From Gammaproteobacteria bacterium (GTDB lineage: Bacteria; Gemmatimonadota; Gemmatimonadetes; Longimicrobiales; Gaopeijiaceae), in the NCBI GenBank assembly GCA_028820325.1, contig JAPPJO010000146.1, forward strand, positions 1 through 64,000: a stretch of DNA of 64,000 bases. The letters are read 5' to 3'. Under the pieces are notes generated by a model. It searched no databases. It saw nothing but the letters and a program-made list of their open reading frames with translations, and was not told the origin of the DNA. This document shows positions 17,435 through 25,600 of the stretch, piece by piece. The position numbers and the translations under genes are program-made. The first letter of the stretch is position 1, and every line of letters starts with the position of its first letter.

Positions 17435-17751
17435 TGCTCACTCCCCGAAGCGACCTCGCAGGATACCGAATCGTGAAGGAGTTCGGCCTCGTGCGCGGCA
17501 GCACGATCCGGGCGCGCCACCTGGGCCGCGACATTCTCGCCGGCCTGAAGACCATCGTGGGCGGCGAGATCCACGAGTACACGAAGATGATGGCCGAAGC
17601 GCGCGAGCAGGCGATCGATCGCATGGCGAGCGAAGCCGCGGCGTTCGGCGCCAACGCGATTCTCTCCGTCCGCTTCTCGACCTCCTACATCATGGGAGGG
17701 TCGGCGGAGATCGTCGTTTACGGCTCCGCCGTACAGGTCGAGGAGAACTGA
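17431..17751 (+). CDS. YbjQ/UPF0145 family protein
   Basis: A 106-residue protein with the family's recognisable core: GLVRGSTIRARHLGRDILAG, IVGGEIHEYTKMMAEAREQA and AAAFGANAILSVRFSTS. YbjQ proteins form pentamers with an unsettled function (heavy-metal binding is often stated). Here it sits inside the sigma operon, starting on the stop of the anti-sigma-like gene (ATGATG), and the hydrolase gene begins 2 nt after its stop. That suggests it belongs to the regulon of the sigma factor. Confidence 0.88.
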   Translation: MMLTPRSDLAGYRIVKEFGLVRGSTIRARHLGRDILAGLKTIVGGEIHEYTKMMAEAREQAIDRMASEAAAFGANAILSVRFSTSYIMGGSAEIVVYGSAVQVEEN

Positions 17752-17753
17752 CC

Positions 17754-19169
17754 ATGGTCCTGAGGATGATTGTGGCAGGCGGGTGTGTGATCGCCTCTCC
17801 GGCTCAGGCGCAGGAGCCGGACCCCGCGAGCCGGGGGAGCATCGAGGGGGAGTGGGCGGGAGCCGTGGCCCTGCCGGTGGGAGAGTTGCCCTTCTCGGTC
17901 ACCTTCGAGCAGGCCGGCGGCGTGTTTTCCGCCACGATGGATATCCCCGCGCAGGGCGCGATGGGCCTGCCGCTCATCGCCGTCTCCTACGTGGATGGCC
18001 GCGTGCATTTCGAACTCGATTCCCCGATCGGGCGCGCCGTCTGGGACGGAGCCCATGCGGGCGACATGATCGAGGGCGAGTTCACGCAGGGAGGCTTGAC
18101 GACAACCTTTTCCGCCTCGCGGGCCGGCGCCGGAGAGTCCGAGTCCGAGGAGCCGGTTCCGTACGATGTTGAAGAGGTGTCGTTCCAGAACGGGGAAACC
18201 CACCTGGAGGGCACGCTGACGCTGCCGGAGGGGGCGGGGCCGTTCCCGGGCGTGGTCCTGATCACGGGGTCGGGGCCTCAGGATCGGGATCAGGTCGTGT
18301 TCGGCTTCCCGGTCTTCCGGGTGCTTTCCGATCATCTCACGAGGCAGGGGATCGCGGTCCTCCGGTACGACGATCGCGGCGTGGGCGGCTCGACGGGGAG
18401 CGTCTCCGGCTCGACGACGGTCGACTTCGCGGGCGACGCGCTGGCCGGCCTCGCACGGCTGTCGGAGCATCCGGACGTCGATCCCGACCGAGTGGGTCTC
18501 GCGGGACACAGCGAGGGGGCCATCGTGGCGGCCGTGGCGGCCTCGCGTTCGGACGCCGTCCGGTTCGTCGTGTGGCTGGCGGGTTCAACCGTTCCCGGCA
18601 CGGAGATCCTGTACGAGCAGGCCTCGGCCATCGCCCGCGCGGGCGGCGTGAGCGAGGACCGTATCGAATGGAACACCGACTTCCAGCGCCGACTGTTCGC
18701 GGCCGTGGAAGCCGGAGACGCTCTCGACGCCTACCGTGAGGAGTTGGAAGTCGCGCTTCGGGAAGCGCTCGACGAAATGACCGAAGAGGAGCGCGGGGCG
18801 ATCTCCGACGAGGAAGCCTACGTGCAGGCCCAGATCGACGGGCAGATCAACCAGGTGGAAACTCCCTGGTTCCGCTTCTTCCTCACATACGATCCGACCG
18901 AGAGCCTTCGCGGCACGCGGGTGCCGGTGCTCGCGCTCTTCGGCGGACTGGACCTGCAGGTGGTCGTCGACCAGAATCGCCCGCCTCTGGAAACGGCGCT
19001 GGCCGGCAATCCGGACGTGACCGTGGAGGTGTTCCCGCGCGCCAATCATCTCTTCCAGGCAGCGACCACCGGATCACCCTCCGAGTACGGAGTGCTGGAA
19101 CACAACTTCGTCGAAGGCTTCCTCGACACGATCTCGGACTGGATCCTCGCTCGCTTCGGTGGCCGCTAA
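17754..19169 (+). CDS. Secreted alpha/beta hydrolase
   Basis: A 471-residue protein. The signal peptide (MIVAGGCVIASPAQA) is followed by a beta-rich N-terminal domain (about 25-120) like that found before many bacterial esterases, then an alpha/beta-hydrolase domain. The nucleophile elbow GHSEG places the Ser at about 253; RYDDRGVGGSTG, LFGGLDLQV (acid) and PRANHLFQ (His) complete the triad. It resembles serine esterase/aminopeptidase-like enzymes of the EstA/YfhR type. It is the last gene of the sigma operon. The ATG at 17754 was chosen for the signal peptide. Confidence 0.85.
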   Translation: MVLRMIVAGGCVIASPAQAQEPDPASRGSIEGEWAGAVALPVGELPFSVTFEQAGGVFSATMDIPAQGAMGLPLIAVSYVDGRVHFELDSPIGRAVWDGAHAGDMIEGEFTQGGLTTTFSASRAGAGESESEEPVPYDVEEVSFQNGETHLEGTLTLPEGAGPFPGVVLITGSGPQDRDQVVFGFPVFRVLSDHLTRQGIAVLRYDDRGVGGSTGSVSGSTTVDFAGDALAGLARLSEHPDVDPDRVGLAGHSEGAIVAAVAASRSDAVRFVVWLAGSTVPGTEILYEQASAIARAGGVSEDRIEWNTDFQRRLFAAVEAGDALDAYREELEVALREALDEMTEEERGAISDEEAYVQAQIDGQINQVETPWFRFFLTYDPTESLRGTRVPVLALFGGLDLQVVVDQNRPPLETALAGNPDVTVEVFPRANHLFQAATTGSPSEYGVLEHNFVEGFLDTISDWILARFGGR

Positions 19170-19258
19170 GGGGGGGAGGATCCGCTAACTGGGCGCAACA
19201 AGGACGCCGGCCAACCAGCGCATCTGTGTGCCGACCGCATCGTTCACTCCGGCCTCCT

Positions 19259-19287
19259 GATCTGTGGGTACGGGCATGCCACAGATC
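19259..19287. repeat. 9-bp inverted repeat (hairpin)
   Basis: GATCTGTGG (19259-19267) and CCACAGATC (19279-19287) form a perfect 9-bp stem with an 11-nt loop. It lies 90 nt after the hydrolase stop in the 19170-19458 gap. There is no T-run, so it may be a weak terminator or a protein site. The rest of the gap holds only the operator and promoter below. Confidence 0.4.
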
Positions 19288-19391
19288 GTAGGCCATCAGG
19301 AACTCAAAGCTTGGTGTCTCACCGGAGCGATTCGTTCGACCGCTCCACGATACCGGATGGGTGCATCGAGGGCCAGCCGGGGACGGGGCCC

Positions 19392-19420
19392 TTGACCGGA
19401 CACAGATCATCAATTACTCT
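19392..19420 (+). promoter_or_regulatory. Promoter of the DUF2188-DUF4160-DUF2442 operon
   Basis: TTGACC (19392-19397), a 17-bp spacer and TACTCT (19415-19420) sit 39 bp before the DUF2188 start. The -35 is embedded in the left arm of the inverted repeat, so a bound regulator could block RNA polymerase. Confidence 0.55.
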
Positions 19421-19437
19421 CCCATCATGTCCGGTCA
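19393..19437. promoter_or_regulatory. Inverted-repeat operator TGACCGGACA-N25-TGTCCGGTCA
   Basis: Two perfectly complementary 10-bp arms (19393-19402 and 19428-19437) flank the -10 region of the putative promoter. The spacing and position suggest a site for a dimeric regulator, possibly the HTH protein encoded as the third gene of the operon. That link is inference. Confidence 0.55.
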
Positions 19438-19458
19438 CAGGTAGAGGAGATACAAATC

Positions 19459-19686
19459 ATGCCAAGGAAGCGTAACCAGCACGTTGTCCCAACGAAGGAT
19501 GGGTGGGCCGTCAAGCGCGCAGGTAGCCAGAAGGCAACGAAGGTGTTTGGCACCCAACAGGAAGCAATCGACAGGGGACGTGAGATCGCTAGGAATCAAC
19601 AGTCCGAGCTGTTGATCCACGGACGCGATGGGAGGATCCGGGAGAAGAACACATACGGCCGAGACCCCTACCCGCCGACGGGATGA
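19459..19686 (+). CDS. DUF2188 domain protein
   Basis: A 75-residue basic protein matching DUF2188: QHVVPTKDGWAVKRAG, then a Thr/Gln/Ala helix (GTQQEAIDRGREIARNQQ) and the tail ELLIHGRDGRIREKNTYGRDP. Such proteins are small, widespread and without a proven function, often carried in mobile or accessory DNA. AGAGGAGA lies upstream of the ATG. It is the first gene of a three-gene operon. Codon use is less GC-biased than in the housekeeping genes around it. Confidence 0.85.
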   Translation: MPRKRNQHVVPTKDGWAVKRAGSQKATKVFGTQQEAIDRGREIARNQQSELLIHGRDGRIREKNTYGRDPYPPTG

Positions 19687-19714
19687 GCGTATCATCCTCA
19701 ACTGGAAGTAGCGT

Positions 19715-19975
19715 TTGGCACTGGTTCAGGCATTTCAGCTACCTGGTTGTCGCTTTTGGTTTTACACCGGCGACCACGAACCGCCACACTTCCACGCACG
19801 AGCTGGCGACGCGTGGGAAATCCGCGTGTATTTCCTGCAGGAGCCCCCGGAACACAAGGTGAAGTTCGCCGTGAGGCACGTTCCCGCCCGGATGGTGAAG
19901 CAAATCCTGCACTTGGCTGCCACGCATCGCGCGGAGTTGCTGCAAGAATGGGAGCGGAGTCAGGCCGATGAGTGA
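19715..19975 (+). CDS. DUF4160 domain protein
   Basis: An 86-residue protein with the DUF4160 core: GCRFWFYTGDHEPPHFHARAG followed by EIRVYF and a C-terminal helix ending LLQEWERSQ. The start is probably TTG at 19715, with GGAAG upstream. The stop is overlapped by the next gene (ATG at 19968). DUF4160 is repeatedly found beside DUF2442 and the pair has the size and layout of a toxin-antitoxin-like module, but no activity is established to my knowledge. Confidence 0.85.
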   Translation: MALVQAFQLPGCRFWFYTGDHEPPHFHARAGDAWEIRVYFLQEPPEHKVKFAVRHVPARMVKQILHLAATHRAELLQEWERSQADE

Positions 19976-20837
19976 AGAAAGACCATTCAGCCACGTTGCC
20001 TTCTACGGGACGGTGCAGGATTGCTTGCCGGACGCCGAGTTGCGCTGTTTGGCGCGACAGCTCTCTACCAACACGTGCACCGGGCCGGAGCCGACCCTGG
20101 TCGTGGCTCGGGCAAGTGAGCTGATGCGACCGGACCGGGTCACGCTACCGGACTGGGTGAATACGGAGACACGCTATCTGGTCGTGCTGGACGTGCCGGA
20201 GCAGACCGTGCTTCGTCTCGCCTCGACGCTTCGACTTCACAAGCCGGATCGGCGGCTGCAGGTGTGCCGGGACCCGACGGTTGTTAAGCGCCTTGTCATC
20301 GCGCTCAACAGGCCGTCCCCGTGGGAGGGCATCCTTGACGCATACGTCCTCGATGACTTTCTGGTGGTGGTCCTCGGGGACATGAGCGTACGGGAGTTTC
20401 CGCTCGACAGGCTTCCCCGGGTCAGGCGGCTTGAGCCAGCAGTGGTCGACCGGTTCGTGATCGATTCAGCCGGTTCCTACCTGCATTGGCCCGACCTGGA
20501 TGTCCATATGGGTCCTTCTCAGATGCTGCAGGCCGTAGATCCCATGTATCTGTCCGACGTGGAAATCCGTCGATACCAGATGGAGAACGTGTCGCAGGTC
20601 CTCCTTGACATGAGAAATGATCGGCAACTGAAGCAGACGGATATCCCGGGGTTGTCAGGGCGGCACGTCCGCCGATTGGAAAAGGAAGCAGCACGCCTCA
20701 CCGTTGACGCAGCCACCAAGTTCGCGAGTGCGTTCGGCATGACGCTGTCCGGGTTCCTGGACGAACTGAGCGAGCGAATAACGGCTCTGCGGGAGCGTAC
20801 AGAGACAAGTCGGCCGCTCGAGCGGGTGCTGGCCTGA
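19968..20837 (+). CDS. DUF2442 and helix-turn-helix fusion protein
   Basis: A 289-residue protein with three parts. The N-terminal ~115 residues are unrecognised. A DUF2442-like domain follows (about 120-190: DAYVLDDFLVVVLGDMSVREF, ending SYLHWPDLDVHMG). The C-terminal Xre/HTH-like domain (about 210-270) contains LKQTDIPGLSGRHVRRLEKE and FASAFGMTLSGFLDEL. Typical DUF2442 proteins are ~80-90 residues, so this is an expanded form. It overlaps the DUF4160 gene by 8 nt. I infer that it is the DNA-binding, antitoxin-like partner and may bind the inverted repeat upstream of the operon. Confidence 0.75.
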   Translation: MSEERPFSHVAFYGTVQDCLPDAELRCLARQLSTNTCTGPEPTLVVARASELMRPDRVTLPDWVNTETRYLVVLDVPEQTVLRLASTLRLHKPDRRLQVCRDPTVVKRLVIALNRPSPWEGILDAYVLDDFLVVVLGDMSVREFPLDRLPRVRRLEPAVVDRFVIDSAGSYLHWPDLDVHMGPSQMLQAVDPMYLSDVEIRRYQMENVSQVLLDMRNDRQLKQTDIPGLSGRHVRRLEKEAARLTVDAATKFASAFGMTLSGFLDELSERITALRERTETSRPLERVLA

Positions 20838-20889
20838 GCGTTCGATCTCGAAAAGCCCAACACCTCTCAGCTGAGACGACAGCGGCTTC

Positions 20890-21232
20890 CTATGGTACCC
20901 TGTCAAACCGAAGAAGCGTGACCCTGGGTTCGATCGCCGCCGAGTTGAGCACCTTCTGGGAAAAGCCGGGTGCCACCAGGATGCCTCGCATCTTGTCTGC
21001 GGGTACACCGCTCGACTCCAGGTTCCCCATGTAGGACGTGAGCTGGGTATAGTCCCCCGGCGTTCGTCGCGATCCAGCGTCCGCCCGTACCACCACTCCC
21101 TTGGATCGTCGCTGTTGACGATCACGTCGAACGCGCCAAGGATGTGGGCACGTGTCACCGCTGGTGTACTGGGCAGCGCTCCGAGCACTTTAATGAAGTC
21201 CGAGTCGCTGACTGTCGCCGACCGGTGAGGTG
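20890..21232 (-). pseudogene. Decayed nuclease-like fragment
   Basis: Reading leftwards, one frame gives VLGALPSTPAVTRAHILGAF and on to SDDPREWW; a second frame then gives PGDYTQLTSYMGNLESSGVP followed by KMRGILVAPGFSQKVL and FDRVP-stop. The second part resembles the C-terminal half of NucS/DUF91 or other PD-(D/E)XK nucleases, where QLxxY and RGILVAP-like strands occur; this is a pattern match only. A frame change near 21070 and an in-frame TAG at about 21236 mean it is not an intact gene. It lies against the left end of the IS element. Confidence 0.45.
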
Positions 21233-22604
21233 GCTATGTACCGGTCCCGGTTTTCTGGACAAGTGGACGGCCTAAACATCAGGCCGCCTTCCGGCTGAGC
21301 TTCTCGCGGGCACGGGCCGGGGTCATGTACCCGTGCCGCTGGAGGAGCCAGCCGTTGTTGTAGCGCTCGATGAAGGTCCCGATCACTTCTCTGGCCTCCT
21401 CGAGTGTTTCGAAGTCGTGCAGATAGATGCACTCCTCCTTGAGCGTCCGGATGAAGCGCTCCGCGACGCCATTGCACTCCGGCTCGCCCACGTAGGCGGG
21501 CGTGGAGCGGATGCCGAGCCACTGGATCTCGGCCTGGAACTGCCGTGCCCTGTACTGCGAGCCCCAGTCGTGTCGCAGACCGAGGCCCAGGGCGACCGCC
21601 TTGCCGAAGCCGCCCATGTGGGCCCGCACCCCCTGGCGAACCGGCTCCAGCGCCGCCCAGCGGTCGCCCTTCTTCGCGACGTGCCAGCCAACGACGTCCG
21701 AAGCGCAGTGGTCGACGGCCGCGAAGAACCAGCACCAGCCCTCCGCCTTCGTCCAGAACCGCGACGCGTCCGTGCCCCAGAGCTCGTCCGGCCTCTCAGT
21801 CCGGATCCGGCCGCTGTGGGTCCGGTCTCCGCGGGGATGCCCGCGGCGCACCGGCGCCAGCAGCCCGTGCAACCGCATCAGCCTCAGCACCCGGTTCTTG
21901 CCGACCCGGATCCCCCTGGCCGCCAGCCGCGCCTTCACCTTCCGGTGCCCCTCGCCGAGGAACGGACTCGCCTTCAACACCGTCCGGATCTCTTCCACCA
22001 GCTCCTCGTCGCTCAGGGCCGTCTTCGGGCCCCGCTTCCCGGGCTGTCGGCGATCAGCCTGCAGAGGCTCGCCGAGCCTGGTCCGCAACGCGTACACGCT
22101 CGAACGCGCGACCCGCCACGTCTCGCACACCATCGTCAGCGGGTAGCGCCGCCTCGTCGCCGGACTCACCCGTCCAAGCGCCTCAAGAGCTTCCTCAGCT
22201 CGTCCCCGTACCCCCTTTTTTCGAGAAGCTCCGCCTGCAACTCGACCCGCATCGTCATCTCCCCCAGCTTCGCCCGGGTCCGCATCAGCTCGACGCCGTG
22301 GCCGGTTCTTCTTCTTCAGCCCCTGCTGGCCCCCCTCCAGGAACTCCCGCCGCCATCGCTCCAGCTCCGGGGGCGCTACGCGAATCTCCCGGCTCACCTC
22401 GCCGATGTCCTCCCCCCGCAGCAGCCTCAAGACCACCTCGACCTTCCGCTGCGCGCTCCACCGCTTGGGGAGGCCGGCCGGCCTCCCCAAGCGGCCCGCG
22501 CCGTCCTGCTCGTCCGTCCTCCGAGACATCCCGTGCCTCCTCTCCCTTGGACCCCGGATGGGTTGCCAATCTACTGTCCAGAGAAATCGGGGGCACTATA
22601 GCTA
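21233..22604 (-). mobile_element. IS3-family insertion sequence with 4-bp target duplication
   Basis: The element runs from 21237 to 22600 (1364 bp), flanked by GCTA at 21233-21236 and again at 22601-22604. Its ends form an imperfect inverted repeat of ~25 bp: left TGTACCGGTCCCGGTTTT then CTGGACA, right (reverse strand) TATAGTGCCCCCGATTT then CTCTGGACA. It carries one IS3-type transposase region on the minus strand. An alternative boundary at 22595 would give a 3-bp CTA duplication. The intact duplication suggests a fairly recent insertion. Confidence 0.75.
21279..22529 (-). CDS. IS3-family transposase (OrfA/OrfB region, OrfA frame disturbed)
   Basis: An uninterrupted 416-codon frame. Its N-terminus is an OrfA-like HTH (WSAQRKVEVVLRLLRGEDIG) and its C-terminus (from about residue 125) is OrfB with the DDE integrase core: WGTDASRF, the HDWGSQY aspartate and NGVAERFIRTLKEE. 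The middle (about 73-120) is out of frame. The genuine OrfA continuation (VELMRTRAKLGEMTMRVELQ, then LLEKRG) lies in the +1 frame and ends at TGA 22166-22168. So OrfA has a 1-nt-type indel near 22303-22318. OrfA normally re-enters OrfB by -1 slippage at the A6G run near 22220. AGGAGG precedes the ATG at 22529. Confidence 0.8.
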   Translation of the reverse strand: MSRRTDEQDGAGRLGRPAGLPKRWSAQRKVEVVLRLLRGEDIGEVSREIRVAPPELERWRREFLEGGQQGLKKKNRPRRRADADPGEAGGDDDAGRVAGGASRKKGVRGRAEEALEALGRVSPATRRRYPLTMVCETWRVARSSVYALRTRLGEPLQADRRQPGKRGPKTALSDEELVEEIRTVLKASPFLGEGHRKVKARLAARGIRVGKNRVLRLMRLHGLLAPVRRGHPRGDRTHSGRIRTERPDELWGTDASRFWTKAEGWCWFFAAVDHCASDVVGWHVAKKGDRWAALEPVRQGVRAHMGGFGKAVALGLGLRHDWGSQYRARQFQAEIQWLGIRSTPAYVGEPECNGVAERFIRTLKEECIYLHDFETLEEAREVIGTFIERYNNGWLLQRHGYMTPARAREKLSRKAA

Positions 22605-22952
22605 CAGCAAGTTCAACGGCCGCTAGTCATCGGCCACGGGTGCTCAAGTTCGAAACGAGGTGTATCAGGGCGAGCGACACCAGGATCTACGTGCAACGAT
22701 CCTTAGGCCATCAACGGCGTTGCTTTGGCTCGAGGATGCGAGTCGATTTCACAGGCAGAGAGCGCCGAACTGCCGGGCTACACGTCCCGTCGTCGGACTC
22801 CATCCGTCGGCCAAACCGTCGACTGCGCAACACGGAGGTTCCTACGCTGCCGTTCATGTACTCGGAATCAAGGAAGCCGGCCCTCCGATCCCTGCCAGCA
22901 CCGCCACCACATCCGATAACCCCGGCGCTCGCTCGCGAGGAAACGGGCCGGC
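22605..22952. other. Non-coding stretch between IS and ankyrin gene
   Basis: About 350 bp without a supportable gene on either strand. Short open frames here have no ribosome site or recognisable composition. It looks like spacer or decayed DNA next to the insertion sequence. Confidence 0.5.
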
Positions 22953-24605
22953 CTAGCGACACGCCTCCGCGAGCATCGAGACGATCTGTTCGTCGCCAGC
23001 GCCATGAGCGCGTGCACCCGGGGTCGCCGGGGGAAGATCGCGGGGGAGCGCGGGATCGGCCCCCACGGCGAGCAGAAACCGCACCATGTCCCGATGGCCC
23101 TTGCGGGCCGCCCAGGCGAGCGGCGTGCCGTGGTACTGGTCGTCGAGGGCGTTGATGTTGCCGCCGTGCTCGAGCATCAGGCGCGCGTTGGGAACATCGC
23201 CGCGTCCGGCATAGTGGTGGAGCGCGGTTTTGCCCTGCCAGTCGGGACGATTGGGGTCGAAACCTGCGGCGAGGAGGTGCTCAAGGACCGGTCGGGAGAT
23301 GACGCTGACATTCGGATCCCCCCGGCGTAGCGAGCCACCGTGGAGGCGCCGCGCCGTGTCCGGGTCGGCCGAGAGCAGGAGTTCGGGCAGCGCCAGATCG
23401 TTGCGGGCGAGGGCCTCTTCGGCAAACTCGCGTGTGCGTGCCACGGGTGCGCGGGTGTTGATCGCGTCGGCCAGGTCGCCCGCGGTCATGGACCAGATCG
23501 GTGTGGTCGCACCGTAGTCGCGGAGAAGGCGCTCGATCGTGGTCGTCGCGTCGCCCGCCCGGGCCACCGTGATGCCCAGACAGCTGTTGGACGAGTCGGG
23601 GGCGGAATTGGGATCGGCCCCATGGTCGAGCAGCACCTCCACCATGGCGGTGTCGCCCCGTGCACACGCCATCCACAGCGCGTGCCCGTCGGGGGCGAGT
23701 TCTTCCGGTTGGCTCGGATCGGCGCCATGGTCGAGTAACAGGCCCACGACGTGGAGATGGCCGGCGCGTGCGGCGTAGGTGAGTGGGTTGCGCCGTCCCG
23801 AGTCGAGGGAGCGGGCGCGCGCGGGATTCTCCTCCAGCAGGGCACGGACCCGCTGCAGGTTGCCCGTGGCGCACCCCGTGGACAGGTCGAAGGTCGCGCC
23901 GACCGCCACGAGGGCACCTAGCACGTCGGTCGCGCCAGGGTGCGCGACGCCCTTCAGTTCGCGCCACACCCGGAATTCGTAGTCTCCGTTGTAGAGGAGC
24001 TGTAACGGGGTTTGCCCGTCGCTGCGGCGGGCGTTCGGGTCCGCGCCCTGGTCGACCAGATGCCGCAACAGGCCGGGCTGGCGGGTCATGACTGCCCAGT
24101 GCACCGCGTTGTTGCCCTGGAGGTCGGCCGCAGCGGCCAGGCACGGTCTGTGGCGCAGCGCCTCCTCCACCCGCTGTTCGTCGCGCGCCACCATGGCATC
24201 CAGCAGATTGGCGAAGCGGGGATGGTAGCCGAAGCGGGCGCGGGCTTCGGCCTCCAGAATGCTGCGGACTTCCTCAAATCCCATCGCATGGGCGCGTCGC
24301 ACCAATTTTTTCCATCCCGAGTCCATGAAGCGGACGCGGCCCGGTTCGGCGCCCGCCTCCAGCAGCCCGCGCACCACCGCTGGCCGGTTGGCGTAGGCGG
24401 CGAAGTGAATCGGCTGGGTGTACCAGTGCTGCGCGTGGACGAGGGCGGGATCGTGAGCGATCAGTTTCCGTACCCGATCCAGGTCACCGTCCCGGCACGC
24501 CTGGAAGAAGGTCCATGCCTCCTCGCCGTCGACCGGGTCGACATCGTGGATGTACCGGCCCGTCATCGCCGGCGGGCGGGTGCGGGGCGGGCGAGGGTCG
24601 GTCAC
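22953..24605 (-). CDS. Ankyrin-repeat protein
   Basis: About 550 residues, no signal peptide, so probably cytosolic. Ankyrin units occur along the whole length, for example NNAVHWAVMTRQPGLLRHLV, NPLTYAARAGHLHVVGLLLD, GHALWMACARGDTAMVEVLL, GKTALHHYAGRGDVPNARLM and GTPLAWAARKGHRDMVRFLL, most ending in the GADP turn. I count roughly nine, several degenerate. There is no catalytic domain. It may mediate protein-protein contacts; the target is unknown. A later ATG (about 24566) is possible. It sits alone between the IS and the winged-helix gene. Confidence 0.88.
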   Translation of the reverse strand: MTDPRPPRTRPPAMTGRYIHDVDPVDGEEAWTFFQACRDGDLDRVRKLIAHDPALVHAQHWYTQPIHFAAYANRPAVVRGLLEAGAEPGRVRFMDSGWKKLVRRAHAMGFEEVRSILEAEARARFGYHPRFANLLDAMVARDEQRVEEALRHRPCLAAAADLQGNNAVHWAVMTRQPGLLRHLVDQGADPNARRSDGQTPLQLLYNGDYEFRVWRELKGVAHPGATDVLGALVAVGATFDLSTGCATGNLQRVRALLEENPARARSLDSGRRNPLTYAARAGHLHVVGLLLDHGADPSQPEELAPDGHALWMACARGDTAMVEVLLDHGADPNSAPDSSNSCLGITVARAGDATTTIERLLRDYGATTPIWSMTAGDLADAINTRAPVARTREFAEEALARNDLALPELLLSADPDTARRLHGGSLRRGDPNVSVISRPVLEHLLAAGFDPNRPDWQGKTALHHYAGRGDVPNARLMLEHGGNINALDDQYHGTPLAWAARKGHRDMVRFLLAVGADPALPRDLPPATPGARAHGAGDEQIVSMLAEACR

Positions 24606-24720
24606 CAGCCCCTGCGCGCCGCACGAAGAGCCGGGTTTCTTCCGGGGAGAAGCGGGCGTTCCTCCGTCCCCTCAACCGTCTTGAAGCGTGGCAACATCGA
24701 GCGTTGGCCCTCCATGCCTA

Positions 24721-25038
24721 TCACCCTGCAGAGCGCGTCGGCGGGCTTTCGCCTTCGGCCGGGGGCTCGGAAGCGATAATGGCCTGCAGCTGCTCGACGT
24801 GTCGCACGAGCGCGGTACGGCCTACCTCAGTGAGCCGGTAGCGGGTCTGCGGGCGACGGCGCACGAAACGCTTGCGCTCAGTGACGTAGCCGCCGTCAAT
24901 CAGCTTGGCCAAGTGGGCGCTCAGGTTGCCGTTGGTGGTCCTAACCGATCGCTGAAGTTGGGTGAAGGTAGCCCACTCCACCGACACCAGCTCCGCGATG
25001 ACCGCCAGACGCACGCGGGAGAGCAGGAGTTCATACAT
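24721..25038 (-). CDS. Winged-helix transcriptional regulator
   Basis: A 105-residue DNA-binding protein: RVRLAVIAELVSVEWATFTQ, then VRTTNGNLSAHLAKLIDGGY (recognition helix) and the wing VTERKRFVRRRPQTRYRLTEVG. This is the short MarR/ArsR-like 'winged helix DNA-binding domain' type that usually travels with a membrane protein. Here it starts inside the 3' end of such a gene (ATGTATGA overlap, 25031-25038). It probably represses its own operon; the inducer is unknown. Confidence 0.88.
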   Translation of the reverse strand: MYELLLSRVRLAVIAELVSVEWATFTQLQRSVRTTNGNLSAHLAKLIDGGYVTERKRFVRRRPQTRYRLTEVGRTALVRHVEQLQAIIASEPPAEGESPPTRSAG

Positions 25039-25600
25039 CGGCACGCCTGCTCCACAACACGACGCCGGGAACCACGAGCCCGGCCAGCCAGCCGAGCGCA
25101 AGTGTGCCGGAGAACCAGAGCGGAACGAAACCTGCGATGACGGACGCAGCAAGCAGCGCGACTCCACCCAGCATCAAGGGCCGGCTCGCCTGAATGCCTA
25201 CGACGAGTAGCGCGATACTGCAGCTACCGGTCCAGAACAACGACATCGCCCTTGCAGGGATCACCGTGCCTTGGGCGGTCACGTTCAGGAGCAGCGCCAC
25301 GCCGAGGGCCACGCCGAAGGTGATTCCCACCTGGGAGTCGACCTGCGTCTCGCGCTCCGCGCCGTGACGATCTGAGGCCCAGACGGTGACACCGATGGCG
25401 AGCATCATCAGGGCAACATGAAAGGACGCGTCGGGCGGCACGGCGAAGCCCATCTCTCGGCCCTGATGAACCCCGTTGATGATGGCCGCGCACAGGCCCC
25501 ACGTGACGAGAATCAGTGGTGGGAGGTGCAGCGTCCGATCCGCCGCATGAAGAATCCTGTCGACTACGGCCAGATCGTCGTGTGCGGTGGTCTTGTTCAT
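25031..25600 (-). CDS. Integral membrane protein paired with winged-helix regulator
   Basis: A 189-residue protein. A short polar head (MNKTTAHDDLAVVDRILHAA) is followed by about six hydrophobic segments (LHLPPLILVTWGLCAAIIN, VALMMLAIGVTVWA, ITFGVALGVALLLNV, LFWTGSCSIALLVVGI, LMLGGVALLAASVIAGFVPLWF, LGWLAGLVVPGVVLW). No transport or enzyme motif is recognised. The ATG at 25598-25600 has AAGGAG upstream. It forms a two-gene operon with the regulator, an arrangement common in bacteria, where the membrane protein's role is unknown. Confidence 0.8.
   Translation of the reverse strand: MNKTTAHDDLAVVDRILHAADRTLHLPPLILVTWGLCAAIINGVHQGREMGFAVPPDASFHVALMMLAIGVTVWASDRHGAERETQVDSQVGITFGVALGVALLLNVTAQGTVIPARAMSLFWTGSCSIALLVVGIQASRPLMLGGVALLAASVIAGFVPLWFSGTLALGWLAGLVVPGVVLWSRRADV

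Noticed and set aside
21233..22604. The IS interrupting the nuclease-like gene
   Set aside because: After removing the element and one GCTA copy, the minus-strand frame still meets a TAG at the junction, so the fragment was not continuous with the other side.
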